Below, piece after piece: positions 7,397 through 15,992 of a DNA stretch of 64,000 nt. The notes beneath the pieces are model-generated. The model made no database searches and had not been told where the DNA came from. It worked only from the letters and a program-made list of their open reading frames with translations. How positions within the stretch are numbered: position 1 is the first letter of the stretch; every line of letters begins with the position of its first letter. The position numbers and the translations under genes were made by a program. The stretch spans positions 186,001 through 250,000 of the forward strand of contig NZ_BDCF01000006.1 in assembly GCF_001613365.1 (NCBI RefSeq), written 5' to 3'. This DNA comes from Nocardia xishanensis NBRC 101358 (GTDB lineage Bacteria; Actinomycetota; Actinomycetes; Mycobacteriales; Mycobacteriaceae).

Positions 7397-8302
7397 GTGA
7401 ACGAAACTGATCTGAGCTTGGCGGGCCGTGTGGCGATCGTGACCGGCGCGGGCGCGGGACTCGGGAAGGCCGAGGCGCTCGCCCTGGCGGGCGCGGGCGC
7501 CTCCGTGGTGGTCAACGACCTCGCGGAATCCGACGCGGTCGCCGAGACGCTGGCCGAGATCCGGGCGCTGGGCGCCAAGGCGGAGTTCGTCGCGGGCAGC
7601 ATCGCGGAGCGCGCCACGGCCGACGCGCTGATTCGCACCGCGAACGAGGCGTTCGGCAGCGTGGACATCGTGGTCAACAACGCGGGCATCACCCGCGACC
7701 GGATGCTGTTCAACATGTCCGACGAGGACTTCGACGCGGTGCTCGCGGTCCATCTGCGCGGGCATTTCCTTGTGTCCCGCAATGCCGCCGCCTACTGGCG
7801 CGCGAAGTCGAAGGAAGCGGGCACGCCGGTCTACGGCCGCCTCATCAACACCTCCTCCGAGGCGGGCCTGCTCGGTCCCGAGGGTCAGGCCAACTACGGC
7901 GCGGCCAAGGCGGGCATCACCGCCCTCACCCTGTCCGCCGCGCGCGCGTTGTCGCGCTACGGCGTGCGGGCCAACGCGATCGCGCCCCGCGCGCGAACGG
8001 CGATGACCGAGGCGGTGTTCAGCGCGGCTCCCGACACCGGAGTCGATCCGCTCTCTCCCGAGCACGTGGCGCGCCTGGTCGCCTACCTCGCCTCCCCGGC
8101 GGCCGATTCGGTCAATGGGCAATTGTTCGTGGTCTACGGACCGATGGTGGCGCTGATGGCAGCGCCCGTCGTCGAGCGGCGCTTCGACGCCGCGGGTGCG
8201 GCATGGGACTCCGCCGACCTGGCGACCACACTCTCCGGCTACTTCGCCGAGCGACCGGCGGGCCAGACCTTCTCGGCTTCCTCGCTGACCGAACTCGGCT
8301 GA
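7397..8302 (+). CDS. hsd4A: 17-beta-hydroxysteroid dehydrogenase / 3-hydroxyacyl-CoA dehydrogenase, Hsd4A-like SDR
   Basis: 301-aa short-chain dehydrogenase. The cofactor motif TGAGAGLG is near the N-terminus, NNAG follows in NNAGITRDRM, and the catalytic residues are Ser153/154, Tyr167 and Lys171 in NTSSEAG...ANYGAAKAG. The RDRMLFNMSDEDFDAV signature is characteristic of the MFE-2/HSD17B4 dehydrogenase domain. Position between fdxD and yrbE4A matches M. tuberculosis Rv3502c, a dual-function enzyme acting on steroid substrates and on 22-hydroxy steroid-CoA. The GTG start follows a perfect KstR box and has no obvious Shine-Dalgarno sequence. The C-terminus after residue 240 is longer than in simple SDRs, as expected for this subgroup. 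Confidence 0.88.
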   Translation: MNETDLSLAGRVAIVTGAGAGLGKAEALALAGAGASVVVNDLAESDAVAETLAEIRALGAKAEFVAGSIAERATADALIRTANEAFGSVDIVVNNAGITRDRMLFNMSDEDFDAVLAVHLRGHFLVSRNAAAYWRAKSKEAGTPVYGRLINTSSEAGLLGPEGQANYGAAKAGITALTLSAARALSRYGVRANAIAPRARTAMTEAVFSAAPDTGVDPLSPEHVARLVAYLASPAADSVNGQLFVVYGPMVALMAAPVVERRFDAAGAAWDSADLATTLSGYFAERPAGQTFSASSLTELG

Positions 8303-8438
8303 TCGCCGGGCGACCGCCCTGGTCGTCGTCGAGTATCAACTGATCAACTGTCCAGCTGTTGATCATGAGTCCGGCACTTGGTAGACATGGGTGACCGGTA
8401 AGTGTGTGACGCCTCACAAAGGCGTCACCGCTTCCGTA

Positions 8439-8452
8439 TGACACACGTTCCA
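8439..8452. promoter_or_regulatory. Weak KstR-like box 1 upstream of yrbE4A
   Basis: TGACACACGTTCCA differs from TnnAACnnGTTnnA by one fixed base (CAC for AAC). A second weak site is about 80 bp downstream. Confidence 0.4.
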
Positions 8453-8516
8453 AGTTCGAGGTCGGCTATCTAGAAAACGTGCAGTTCAAATGTGAAGAAA
8501 ACAGCACGGCGACCAT

Positions 8517-8530
8517 GTGAACATGTTCTA
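8517..8530. promoter_or_regulatory. KstR-like box 2 upstream of yrbE4A
   Basis: GTGAACATGTTCTA carries the complete AACnnGTTnnA half and core, with G instead of the first T. It is 76 bases before the yrbE4A start and is the best candidate operator for the mce4 operon. Confidence 0.65.
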
Positions 8531-8605
8531 ATCAATCCGGCGACGCGGCCATGGTGCCGAGTCGCGCCATGAGCAGTACGTGCAGTTGAGCAAGGAGGAT
8601 CGCGA

Positions 8606-9370
8606 ATGAACGAGGTCCTTGCTGTCCCGTTACGGGCCGTCGGAGGGTTCTTCGAACTCGCCGCGGAGGTGGCCCGCGCGAGTGTCCGCAGGCCCTTTCA
8701 AGCGCGTGAGTTCATCGATCAAGCCTGGTTCATCGCGCGCGTGTCCATCGTGCCGACCCTGCTGGTCGCGATCCCGTTCACCGTTCTGGTGAGCTTCACG
8801 CTGAATATTCTTTTGCGCGAGATCGGCGCGGCCGACCTCAGCGGGGCGGGCGCCGCGTTCGGCACGGTCACCCAGGTGGGGCCGATCGTCACCGTGCTCA
8901 TCGTGGCGGGCGCAGGCGCCACCGCGATCTGCGCGGATCTCGGCGCTCGAACCATCAGGGAAGAGATCGACGCGATGCGCGTTCTCGGCATCGACCCGGT
9001 CCAGCGGCTGGTGGTGCCCAGGGTGCTGGCCTCGATGTTCGTCGCGCTCTTGCTCAACGCGCTGGTGTCGACGATCGGCATCGTCGGCGGCTTCTTGTTC
9101 TCCGTCTATCTGCAGGACGTGAACCCCGGCGCGTTCGTCAACGGCATCACGCTGCTCACCAAACTGCCCGAGCTGATCATCTCCGAAGTGAAGGCCGGTT
9201 TGTTCGGGCTGATCGCCGGACTGGTGGCCTGTTACCTCGGCCTGAACGTCAAAGGCGGTCCAAAGAGTGTCGGTGATGCGGTGAATCAGACCGTCGTCTT
9301 CGCCTTCATGGCCCTGTTCGTGGTGAACGTGGTGGTCACCGCCGTCGGCATCAAGTTCACGGTGCGGTGA
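8606..9370 (+). CDS. yrbE4A: Mce4 sterol importer permease subunit YrbE4A (MlaE family)
   Basis: 254 aa, multi-pass MlaE-type permease. The signature cytoplasmic loop GADLGARTIREEIDAMRVLG then IDPVQRLVVPR is intact; it contacts the ATPase in MlaFE-type transporters. It follows a strong AAGGAGG site. YrbE4A and YrbE4B form the membrane channel through which Mce4 proteins deliver cholesterol. No MlaF/MceG ATPase is encoded nearby; in mycobacteria that subunit (MceG) is encoded elsewhere and shared between Mce systems, so a distant gene is expected. First gene of a ten-gene transport operon with gaps or overlaps of a few bases. Confidence 0.93.
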   Translation: MNEVLAVPLRAVGGFFELAAEVARASVRRPFQAREFIDQAWFIARVSIVPTLLVAIPFTVLVSFTLNILLREIGAADLSGAGAAFGTVTQVGPIVTVLIVAGAGATAICADLGARTIREEIDAMRVLGIDPVQRLVVPRVLASMFVALLLNALVSTIGIVGGFLFSVYLQDVNPGAFVNGITLLTKLPELIISEVKAGLFGLIAGLVACYLGLNVKGGPKSVGDAVNQTVVFAFMALFVVNVVVTAVGIKFTVR

Positions 9371-9374
9371 CGCG

Positions 9375-10226
9375 ATGGCCTTCGTGATCCAGTCCCGGTT
9401 CCCCCGCACGGTGCGGCGGGCGCGCCGGATGTCGGACTCCCTGGACTCGGTGGGCAAGCACGCCGTGTTCTACGCGCAGGCGCTGGCCTCGATGCCGCGC
9501 GCCCTCGTCCACTACCGAACCGAGACCATCCGGCTGATCGCCGAGATCAGCATGGGCACCGGCGCGCTCGCGGTCATCGGCGGCACGGTGGTGATCGTCG
9601 GCTTCCTGACGCTGTTCGCGGGCGGCACCATCGCGGTGCAGGGCTACAGCTCGCTCGGCAATATCGGCGTCGAGGCGCTGACCGGCTTCTTCTCCGCGTT
9701 CATCAACGTGCGCATCGCGGCGCCGGTGATCTCGGGCATCGGACTCGCGGCCACCATCGGCGCGGGCTCCACCGCGCAGCTCGGCGCCATGCGGGTCTCG
9801 GAAGAGATCGACGCGCTCGAGACCATGGCGATCCGCCCGGTGCCGTTCCTTGTCGGCACCAGGGTGCTGGCCGGGATGATCGCGATCGTGCCGCTCTACG
9901 CGCTGGCCGTGATCGCCTCGTTCGTGGCGGCGCGGTTCGCCACCGTGGTGATCTACGGGCAGTCGGCGGGCGTCTACGACCACTACTTTTCGACGTTCCT
10001 GATTCCCAGCGACATTCTCTGGTCCTTCGCCCAGGCGATCTTCATGGCACTCGCGGTGATGATGATCCACACCTATTACGGCTATTTCGCCGCGGGCGGA
10101 CCGGTCGGCGTCGGTGTGGCTGTCGGCAACGCGGTGCGTGCCTCGCTGGTCGCGGTGGTCACGGTGACCCTGCTGATCTCGCTGGCCATCTACGGCACCT
10201 CCGGCAACTTCCATCTTTCCGGGTAG
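9375..10226 (+). CDS. yrbE4B: Mce4 sterol importer permease subunit YrbE4B (MlaE family)
   Basis: 283 aa, second MlaE-like permease. The loop LGAMRVSEEIDALETMAIRP then VPFLVGTRVLAG is the ATPase-contact motif. A longer cytoplasmic N-terminus with RRARRMSDSLDSVGKHAVFY is typical of YrbE-B proteins. It starts 4 bases after the yrbE4A stop and ends 7 bases before mce4A, so it is translationally linked to both. Pairs with YrbE4A as the permease heterodimer. Confidence 0.93.
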   Translation: MAFVIQSRFPRTVRRARRMSDSLDSVGKHAVFYAQALASMPRALVHYRTETIRLIAEISMGTGALAVIGGTVVIVGFLTLFAGGTIAVQGYSSLGNIGVEALTGFFSAFINVRIAAPVISGIGLAATIGAGSTAQLGAMRVSEEIDALETMAIRPVPFLVGTRVLAGMIAIVPLYALAVIASFVAARFATVVIYGQSAGVYDHYFSTFLIPSDILWSFAQAIFMALAVMMIHTYYGYFAAGGPVGVGVAVGNAVRASLVAVVTVTLLISLAIYGTSGNFHLSG

Positions 10227-10233
10227 GGCGGGT

Positions 10234-11403
10234 ATGGAGAAGATCAAATACAAACTCGCCGGCCTGGGAATGGTGCTCGTGCTCGTCGCGGTGGTCGCGG
10301 TCGCGCTGACCATGTTCGTCGGCGGGTTCACCAAGACCGCGACGGTGCTGGTCGAGGCGCCGCGCAGCGGCCTCGTGCTCGACCCCGACGCCAAGGTGAA
10401 GGTCCGCGGTGTCGAAATCGGCCGGGTCGCCGAGGTGAACCAGCAGGACGACGGCGCCGAGCTGAAGCTGGCGATCGACCCGGAGCTGTTGAAGATGGTG
10501 CCCGCCAATGCGGGCGTCGACATCAGGTCGACCACCGTTTTCGGTGCCAAGTACGTCAACTTCACTGTGCCGGAGGATGCTTCGCCGAAGTCGCTGCAAC
10601 CGGGCGCGACCGTGGTCGCCGAGCAGGTGACCGTCGAGTTCAACACGCTGTTCCAGCACCTGTCCGACGTGCTGGCCAAGCTGGAGCCGGAGAAGCTCAA
10701 CGCGACGCTCTCCGCGCTCGGCACCGCGCTGCAGGGCCGCGGCGAGACGCTCGGCCAGCTGCTGGTGAACCTGGACGTCTACCTGCGCGAGATGAACCCG
10801 ACGCTGCCGACCCTGCGACAGGATTTCGCGGCCACCGCCGACGTGTCGAACCTGTACGCGGACACCGTTGGTGATTTGCTGCGGACCGTGGACAACGCGG
10901 TCACCACCAGCCAGACCCTTGTCGATGAACAGCAGGGCCTCGACGATGTGCTCGCGAACCTGGTCGGCCTGGCCGACACCACGGGTTCGGTGCTGCGCGA
11001 GAACGAGAACAACCTGGGCACCGCGCTCGATCTGCTGCGCCCGACCACGGGCCTGCTCGAGGAGTACGCGCCCGGCCTCAACTGCATGATCAACGCGATC
11101 GGGCGGTTGATGCCGATCGCCAACATGATGTTCGGCGGTCTGCAGCCGGGCGTCACGATGAACACCAACTTCATGTTCGGCGCCGAGCCGTACAAGTATC
11201 CGGAGGATCTGCCGAAGGTGAACGCGACCGGCGGCCCGCGCTGTGAGGGGCTGGACAATCGGGTGCCGGGCAGCCACGCGAACTACATCGTCACCGACAC
11301 CAACGAGGGCGCGCCTTACGTGCCGTCGATGAAGCTCGAATTCAACGGCCCCAAGGTGTTCCAGCTGCTGTTCGCCGGGCTTCCGGGGGTGACCGCGCCG
11401 TGA
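10234..11403 (+). CDS. mce4A: Mce4A, MCE-domain sterol import protein
   Basis: 389 aa. A single N-terminal transmembrane segment (about residues 9-31) anchors the protein. The MCE domain follows (ATVLVEAPRSGLVLDPDAKV then KVRGVEIGRV), then a long helical region with conserved LNATLSALGTALQGRGETLG. The C-terminal part contains the Cys pair region GLNCMIN typical of Mce A subunits. Six Mce proteins (A-F) are thought to form a periplasm-spanning hydrophobic tube. Substrate is inferred to be cholesterol from synteny with M. tuberculosis mce4 and KstR-type control. Confidence 0.92.
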   Translation: MEKIKYKLAGLGMVLVLVAVVAVALTMFVGGFTKTATVLVEAPRSGLVLDPDAKVKVRGVEIGRVAEVNQQDDGAELKLAIDPELLKMVPANAGVDIRSTTVFGAKYVNFTVPEDASPKSLQPGATVVAEQVTVEFNTLFQHLSDVLAKLEPEKLNATLSALGTALQGRGETLGQLLVNLDVYLREMNPTLPTLRQDFAATADVSNLYADTVGDLLRTVDNAVTTSQTLVDEQQGLDDVLANLVGLADTTGSVLRENENNLGTALDLLRPTTGLLEEYAPGLNCMINAIGRLMPIANMMFGGLQPGVTMNTNFMFGAEPYKYPEDLPKVNATGGPRCEGLDNRVPGSHANYIVTDTNEGAPYVPSMKLEFNGPKVFQLLFAGLPGVTAP

Positions 11404-12425
11404 AGAACACCGCGACGACGGTGAAGCTGGCCATCTTCACCCTGGTGATGACACTGATCTTCGCCGGACTGGCCATCGTGTTCAGCCAGATGCGCTTCGC
11501 CAAGGAATACGGGTACCACGCCGTGTTCACCAGCTCCTCGGGCATGCTGCCAGGAGCCAAGGTGCGCATCGCGGGCGTGCCGGTCGGCTCGGTCACCTCG
11601 GTGAAGGTGGGCAAGGACAACCTCGCGCACGTCGAGTTCGACGTCGACCGCAAGTACCAGCTGCTCACCAGCACCCGCGCGACCATCAGATACGAGAACC
11701 TGGTCGGCGACCGGTACATGGAGCTGCTCGAGGGGGCGGGCTCGGCCGAGAAGCTGCGTCAGGGCGGCACCATCGGGACCGACAAGACCGCGCCCGCGCT
11801 CGACCTGGACATGCTGCTCGGCGGCTTCAAACCGCTGCTGCGCGGACTGGATCCGGGTCAGGTGAACGACCTGACCAACGCGTTGCTGCAGATCTTCCAG
11901 GGCCAGGGCGGCACGCTGGTCTCGCTGCTCAACAGCAGCGGCTCGTTCGCCAAGACGCTCGGCGAGCGCGACGCGCTGATCGGCAGCGTCATCGACAATC
12001 TCAACGCCGTGCTCGCGACCATCGACGAACGTGGCGAACAGTTCGACACCACCCTCACCGAATTGCAGCGGCTGGTCAGCGGCCTCGCCGCCGACCGTGA
12101 TCCGATCGGCGACGCCTTGCCGAGGATCGCAGGCGCCACCGGCGATCTCACCGACCTGCTCGCCCAGGCCCGTCCCGATCTGCGCGGCACGATCGAGCAG
12201 ACCGGACGGCTGGCCACCAACCTGGACGACGGCTCGGACACCGTCCAGTGGGTGCTCGAGCGGCTGCCGGAGACCTACCGGAAGCTGATCCGCATCGGTT
12301 CCTACGGCTCCTTCCTCGCGCTCTACATATGCAGCACGAACTTCATCGTCGACGGACCGAACGGACAACCGCTGCACATCAATATGCCCGGCGGGCAGGA
12401 GACGGGAAGGTGCGCTCCGGAATGA
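11400..12425 (+). CDS. mce4B: Mce4B, MCE-domain sterol import protein
   Basis: 341 aa with N-terminal membrane anchor (KLAIFTLVMTLIFAGLAIVF) and MCE domain (HAVFTSSSGMLPGAKVRIAG then VPVGSVTSVKV). It starts at a GTG overlapping the mce4A stop by four bases. The tail contains ICSTNFIVDGPNG, the Cys-bearing C-terminal end usual for B subunits. A hetero-oligomeric partner of the other five Mce4 proteins. Confidence 0.92.
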   Translation: MKNTATTVKLAIFTLVMTLIFAGLAIVFSQMRFAKEYGYHAVFTSSSGMLPGAKVRIAGVPVGSVTSVKVGKDNLAHVEFDVDRKYQLLTSTRATIRYENLVGDRYMELLEGAGSAEKLRQGGTIGTDKTAPALDLDMLLGGFKPLLRGLDPGQVNDLTNALLQIFQGQGGTLVSLLNSSGSFAKTLGERDALIGSVIDNLNAVLATIDERGEQFDTTLTELQRLVSGLAADRDPIGDALPRIAGATGDLTDLLAQARPDLRGTIEQTGRLATNLDDGSDTVQWVLERLPETYRKLIRIGSYGSFLALYICSTNFIVDGPNGQPLHINMPGGQETGRCAPE

Positions 12426-13486
12426 AAGACCAGCGATCACCGGCCGTGACGATCGGCGTCGTCGGTATCGTCGTCGCGATCGCGGTGGCGCTCTCGGCCT
12501 TGCAGTTCGACCGGCTGCCGTTCATCCGCAGCGGCGCGAACTTCACCGCCTACTTCGCCGACGCGGGCGGGCTGGTGCCCGGCGACGCCGTGCAGGTCGC
12601 CGGCGTGCGCTCGGGCCGGGTCGACGCCGTCGAACTGGCAGGAGCCAAGGTGCTGGTGAAGTTCACCCTCGACGAGTCGATCGTCCTGGGCGACAAGACT
12701 TCCGCGGCCATCAAGACCAACACGGTGCTCGGCCGCAAGTCGTTGGAGCTGCTGCCGCAGGGCCAGGGGGCCCTGCGCCGCGACGACACCATTCCACTGG
12801 AGCGCACCACCTCGCCGTACTCGCTCAACGAAGCGCTCGGCGATCTGGCGGGCACGGTGCATGGCCTGGACATGGTGAAGGTCGACGAGACGCTGGACGC
12901 GCTCTCGGAGACCTTCGCAGACACCCCGGCCCCGCTGCGCGCGGCGCTCGACGGCGTCACCCAGCTCTCGCGCAGCATCAACGCGCGCGACGAGGCGCTC
13001 TCCGAATTGCTGCGGCGGGCGCAGAACGTCACCAAGATCCTGTCCGACCGCAGCGCCCAGATCAACGCGCTGCTGCTCGACGGCAACCAACTGCTCGGCG
13101 AACTCGACCGCCGCCGCACCGCGATCGGGCAGCTGATCGTGTACGTGAACGGGCTCGCCCAGCAGCTGTCCGGACTTGTCGCCGACAACGAGGCGCAGCT
13201 GAAACCCGCGCTGGACAGGCTCAATTCGGTGCTCGCGCTGCTTCAGCGCAACCGCGACAACCTCACCGAGGCCCTCGACGGGCTCGGCCCGTTCGCCGCC
13301 GCGCTCGGCGAGCAGGTCGGCAACGGCCCGTGGTTCAACGCCTACGTGGTGAACGCGACGTCCGTCGGTCTGCAGCCGCTGGTCGACGCGCTGGTGTGGC
13401 CGCAGCACCTGCCCGACGACCTGCGCAACTTCTTCTTGAACCCGCCACCGTCGATCGGGCCTGCGGTCCAGGAGCCGCCGCGATGA
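12422..13486 (+). CDS. mce4C: Mce4C, MCE-domain sterol import protein
   Basis: 354 aa. The ATG at 12422 overlaps the mce4B stop (ATGA). N-terminal anchor (VTIGVVGIVVAIAVALSALQ) and MCE domain (FTAYFADAGGLVPGDAVQVA then GVRSGRV) precede a long coiled region and a proline-rich end. A longer upstream reading of the same frame is rejected because it would overlap most of the mce4B C-terminus. Confidence 0.92.
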   Translation: MKDQRSPAVTIGVVGIVVAIAVALSALQFDRLPFIRSGANFTAYFADAGGLVPGDAVQVAGVRSGRVDAVELAGAKVLVKFTLDESIVLGDKTSAAIKTNTVLGRKSLELLPQGQGALRRDDTIPLERTTSPYSLNEALGDLAGTVHGLDMVKVDETLDALSETFADTPAPLRAALDGVTQLSRSINARDEALSELLRRAQNVTKILSDRSAQINALLLDGNQLLGELDRRRTAIGQLIVYVNGLAQQLSGLVADNEAQLKPALDRLNSVLALLQRNRDNLTEALDGLGPFAAALGEQVGNGPWFNAYVVNATSVGLQPLVDALVWPQHLPDDLRNFFLNPPPSIGPAVQEPPR

Positions 13487-14745
13487 AAATGCCGAAGGTT
13501 GTTCAGAAAGGCCCGCGCTGGGCGTGGGTGGTCGCGGGCGTGCTGGTCGCCGCACTGGTGGCGGTCGGCGCGTATCGCGGCATCACCAAGATCGGGACCA
13601 CCACGGTCACCGCGTTCTTCCCGTCGACGACTGGCCTCTACGTCGGCGACGACGTGCGGGTGCTCGGCGTCGACGTCGGCGAGATCGACAAGGTCGAGCC
13701 GGGTCGCGACCAGGTGCGGGTCGAGTTCACCATTCGCCGCGGCGTCGACATCCCCGCCGACGCGCGCGCGGTGATCATCTCGCCCTCGCTGGTCTCGGCC
13801 CGCTTCATCCAGCTGGCCCCGGCTTACACCGGCGGCCCCAAGCTGGCCGACGGCGCGACCATTCCGATCGAGCGCACCGCCGTCCCGGTCGAGTGGGACG
13901 ACATCAAGGCCGAGTTGTCCAAGCTGGCAACGACTCTGGGCCCGGTGGGCGACGACGAACAGGGCTCGTTCGGGCGCTTCGTCGACACCGCCGCGAGCAA
14001 CCTGGAGGGCAACGGCGACCGGATGCGTGAGACCCTGCGCGAGCTCTCCGCCACACTGAACACCCTCTCCGACGGCCGCACCGATCTGTTCGGCACCATC
14101 CGCAACCTGCAGCAGTTCGTCGAGGTGCTCTCGGCGAGCAACGAGCAGATCGTGCAGTTCGGCGGCAGGCTCGCCTCGGTGTCCTCGGTGCTGGCCGGCG
14201 TCTCGGCGGATCTCGGCGCGGGACTGGACAATCTGGACCTCGCGATGGCCGACGTCAAGCGTTTCCTGGATGGCAGCGGTGCTGAGCTCACCGAGGGCGT
14301 GCAGCGACTGGCCGAGGTCACCCAGATACTGGTGGACAAGCGCCCCGAGCTGGAACGGGTGCTGCACTCGGGCCCGACGGCGCTGGTGAACTTCTACCAG
14401 CTCTACAAGCCGGCCCAGGGCACCATCACCGGCGCGGTCGCGCTGAACAACACGGCCGACCCGCTGAGCTTCCTGTGCGGTTCGGTGCGCGCGCTGGAGG
14501 AGAACGATTCGGATCGCTCCGCCGACCTGTGCGCCACCTACCTCGCGCCGGTGATCGACTCGCTGGCCATGAACTACGCGCCGATCATGCTGAATCCGGC
14601 CACCGGCGTGCACGCCTTCCCCAACCAGATCGTCTACAGCCCGCCCAGCCTGGAGGAGCGCGCGCCGGCGCAGACGCCGCAGCCCGCGCCGATCACCGTG
14701 CCGAACGGGCTCGCCGGCCTGGCCATTCCGGGAGGAGGTCGATGA
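13483..14745 (+). CDS. mce4D: Mce4D, MCE-domain sterol import protein
   Basis: 420 aa. ATGA overlap with mce4C and a GGAG site just upstream fix the start. N-terminal anchor WAWVVAGVLVAALVAVGAYR, MCE domain (VTAFFPSTTGLYVGDDVRVL then GVDVGEIDKV), a helical middle, and a Pro/Ala-rich C-terminus. It contains LSFLCGSVRALEENDSDRSA, a Cys-containing region conserved in D subunits. Confidence 0.92.
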   Translation: MKMPKVVQKGPRWAWVVAGVLVAALVAVGAYRGITKIGTTTVTAFFPSTTGLYVGDDVRVLGVDVGEIDKVEPGRDQVRVEFTIRRGVDIPADARAVIISPSLVSARFIQLAPAYTGGPKLADGATIPIERTAVPVEWDDIKAELSKLATTLGPVGDDEQGSFGRFVDTAASNLEGNGDRMRETLRELSATLNTLSDGRTDLFGTIRNLQQFVEVLSASNEQIVQFGGRLASVSSVLAGVSADLGAGLDNLDLAMADVKRFLDGSGAELTEGVQRLAEVTQILVDKRPELERVLHSGPTALVNFYQLYKPAQGTITGAVALNNTADPLSFLCGSVRALEENDSDRSADLCATYLAPVIDSLAMNYAPIMLNPATGVHAFPNQIVYSPPSLEERAPAQTPQPAPITVPNGLAGLAIPGGGR

Positions 14746-15992
14746 TGCGACCGATGCGTAAGACGGCCGTCCTCGCGATGGGCGTCGCGCTGACCCTCGG
14801 CGCCACCGGTTGCCAGTGGGACGGACTGAACTCGTTGCCGATGCCGGGCGCCGAGGGCACCGGCGAAGGCTCGTACAAGATCAGCATTCAGATGCCGAAC
14901 GTCACCACGCTGACCCAGAATTCGCCAGTGCGGGTCGATGACGTGCCGGTGGGCACGGTGACCGGCATCGAGGTGCAGGACTGGCACGCGGTGGTGACCG
15001 TATCGCTGGACGGCAAGGTGAAGCTGCCCGCCAACGCGACCGCCAAGATCGGTCAGACCAGTCTGCTGGGCAGCAACCACATCGAGCTCGCCCCGCCGAC
15101 GGACGTGCCGCCGGAAGGCGAGCTGAAGGCGGGCGACGTCATCCCGCTGGATCGCGCCGGGGCGTACCCCACCACCGAGCAGGTGCTCTCCTCGCTGTCG
15201 GTGGTGCTCAACGGCGGCGGCGTCGCGCAGCTGGAAACCATTACCCGCGAACTGAATGCCGCGCTGAGCGGGCGCGAGGACGCGATCCGCGACCTGCTGC
15301 CGCAGCTGAACGAACTCACCACCAACCTGGAGGCGCAGACCGGCGACATCATCGCCGCGCTGAACGGGCTCGACCGGCTCGGCGGCCAGCTGTCCCAGCA
15401 GCGCGCCGTGCTCGGCTCGGCGATCGAGCGCATTCACCCGGCGCTGACCGTGCTCGCCGACCGGCGGGCGAACGTCACCAACGCCCTCACCGCGCTCGGT
15501 GAACTCAGCGACGTGACGCAACGGGTGATCAGCGCCAGCGGCGAGAACCTGAAGGCGAACCTGGCCAGCCTGGAGCCGGTGCTGCGGCAGCTGTCCGACA
15601 CCGGCAACAACCTCATCGAGTCGCTGAAGATCCTGCTCACCTTCCCGTTCCCGATGGAGAACATCGACAAGGCGATCAAGGGCGACTACCTGAATCTGTT
15701 CATGACGGTGGACATGACGGGCAAGCGCCTCGACTCGAACTGGCTCACCGGCACGCCGCTCGGCGGACGCTTCGGCGGCGTCGAGGGCGTGGTCGGCAGC
15801 TTCGCACCGCCCACCGCCAGCGACAGCGGCAATCCGGCGACCGGTCCGTTGCAGCCGCCCGCCCAGGGCCAGCAGCCCGCGCCGACCATTCCCGGTCTGC
15901 CGCCGATCCCCGGTCTGCCCGCCATTCCCGGCCTGACCGTGCCGCTGCCGGGAGCGGGAGACACTGCGCCGCAAGGGAGTCCGGGCCGATGA
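14742..15992 (+). CDS. mce4E: Mce4E lipoprotein (LprN-like) of the sterol importer
   Basis: 416 aa. The signal sequence ends in lipobox LGATGC with the lipidated Cys at residue 24, followed by the MCE domain (YKISIQMPNVTTLTQNSPVR then VDDVPVGTVTGIEV). Lipoprotein character is the defining feature of Mce E subunits. The C-terminus has a repetitive PTIPGLPPIPGLPAIPGL tract, a proline-glycine tail likely exposed beyond the helical barrel. Start ambiguity: ATGATG, so the second ATG at 14745 is equally possible. The first ATG overlaps the mce4D stop, and GGAGGAGG lies 4-5 bases upstream. Confidence 0.92.
   Translation: MMRPMRKTAVLAMGVALTLGATGCQWDGLNSLPMPGAEGTGEGSYKISIQMPNVTTLTQNSPVRVDDVPVGTVTGIEVQDWHAVVTVSLDGKVKLPANATAKIGQTSLLGSNHIELAPPTDVPPEGELKAGDVIPLDRAGAYPTTEQVLSSLSVVLNGGGVAQLETITRELNAALSGREDAIRDLLPQLNELTTNLEAQTGDIIAALNGLDRLGGQLSQQRAVLGSAIERIHPALTVLADRRANVTNALTALGELSDVTQRVISASGENLKANLASLEPVLRQLSDTGNNLIESLKILLTFPFPMENIDKAIKGDYLNLFMTVDMTGKRLDSNWLTGTPLGGRFGGVEGVVGSFAPPTASDSGNPATGPLQPPAQGQQPAPTIPGLPPIPGLPAIPGLTVPLPGAGDTAPQGSPGR

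Larger units (their letters stand above)
8303..8605. other. Intergenic region hsd4A-yrbE4A with palindromes
   Basis: 303 bases without a gene. Contents: an inverted repeat TGATCAAC/GTTGATCA (8341-8348 and 8358-8365), a perfect 9-bp hairpin GTGACGCCT/AGGCGTCAC with loop CACAA (8406-8428), two weaker KstR-type boxes and, just before yrbE4A, an AAGGAGG ribosome-binding site. It is probably the main promoter region for the mce4 transport operon. Confidence 0.7.
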
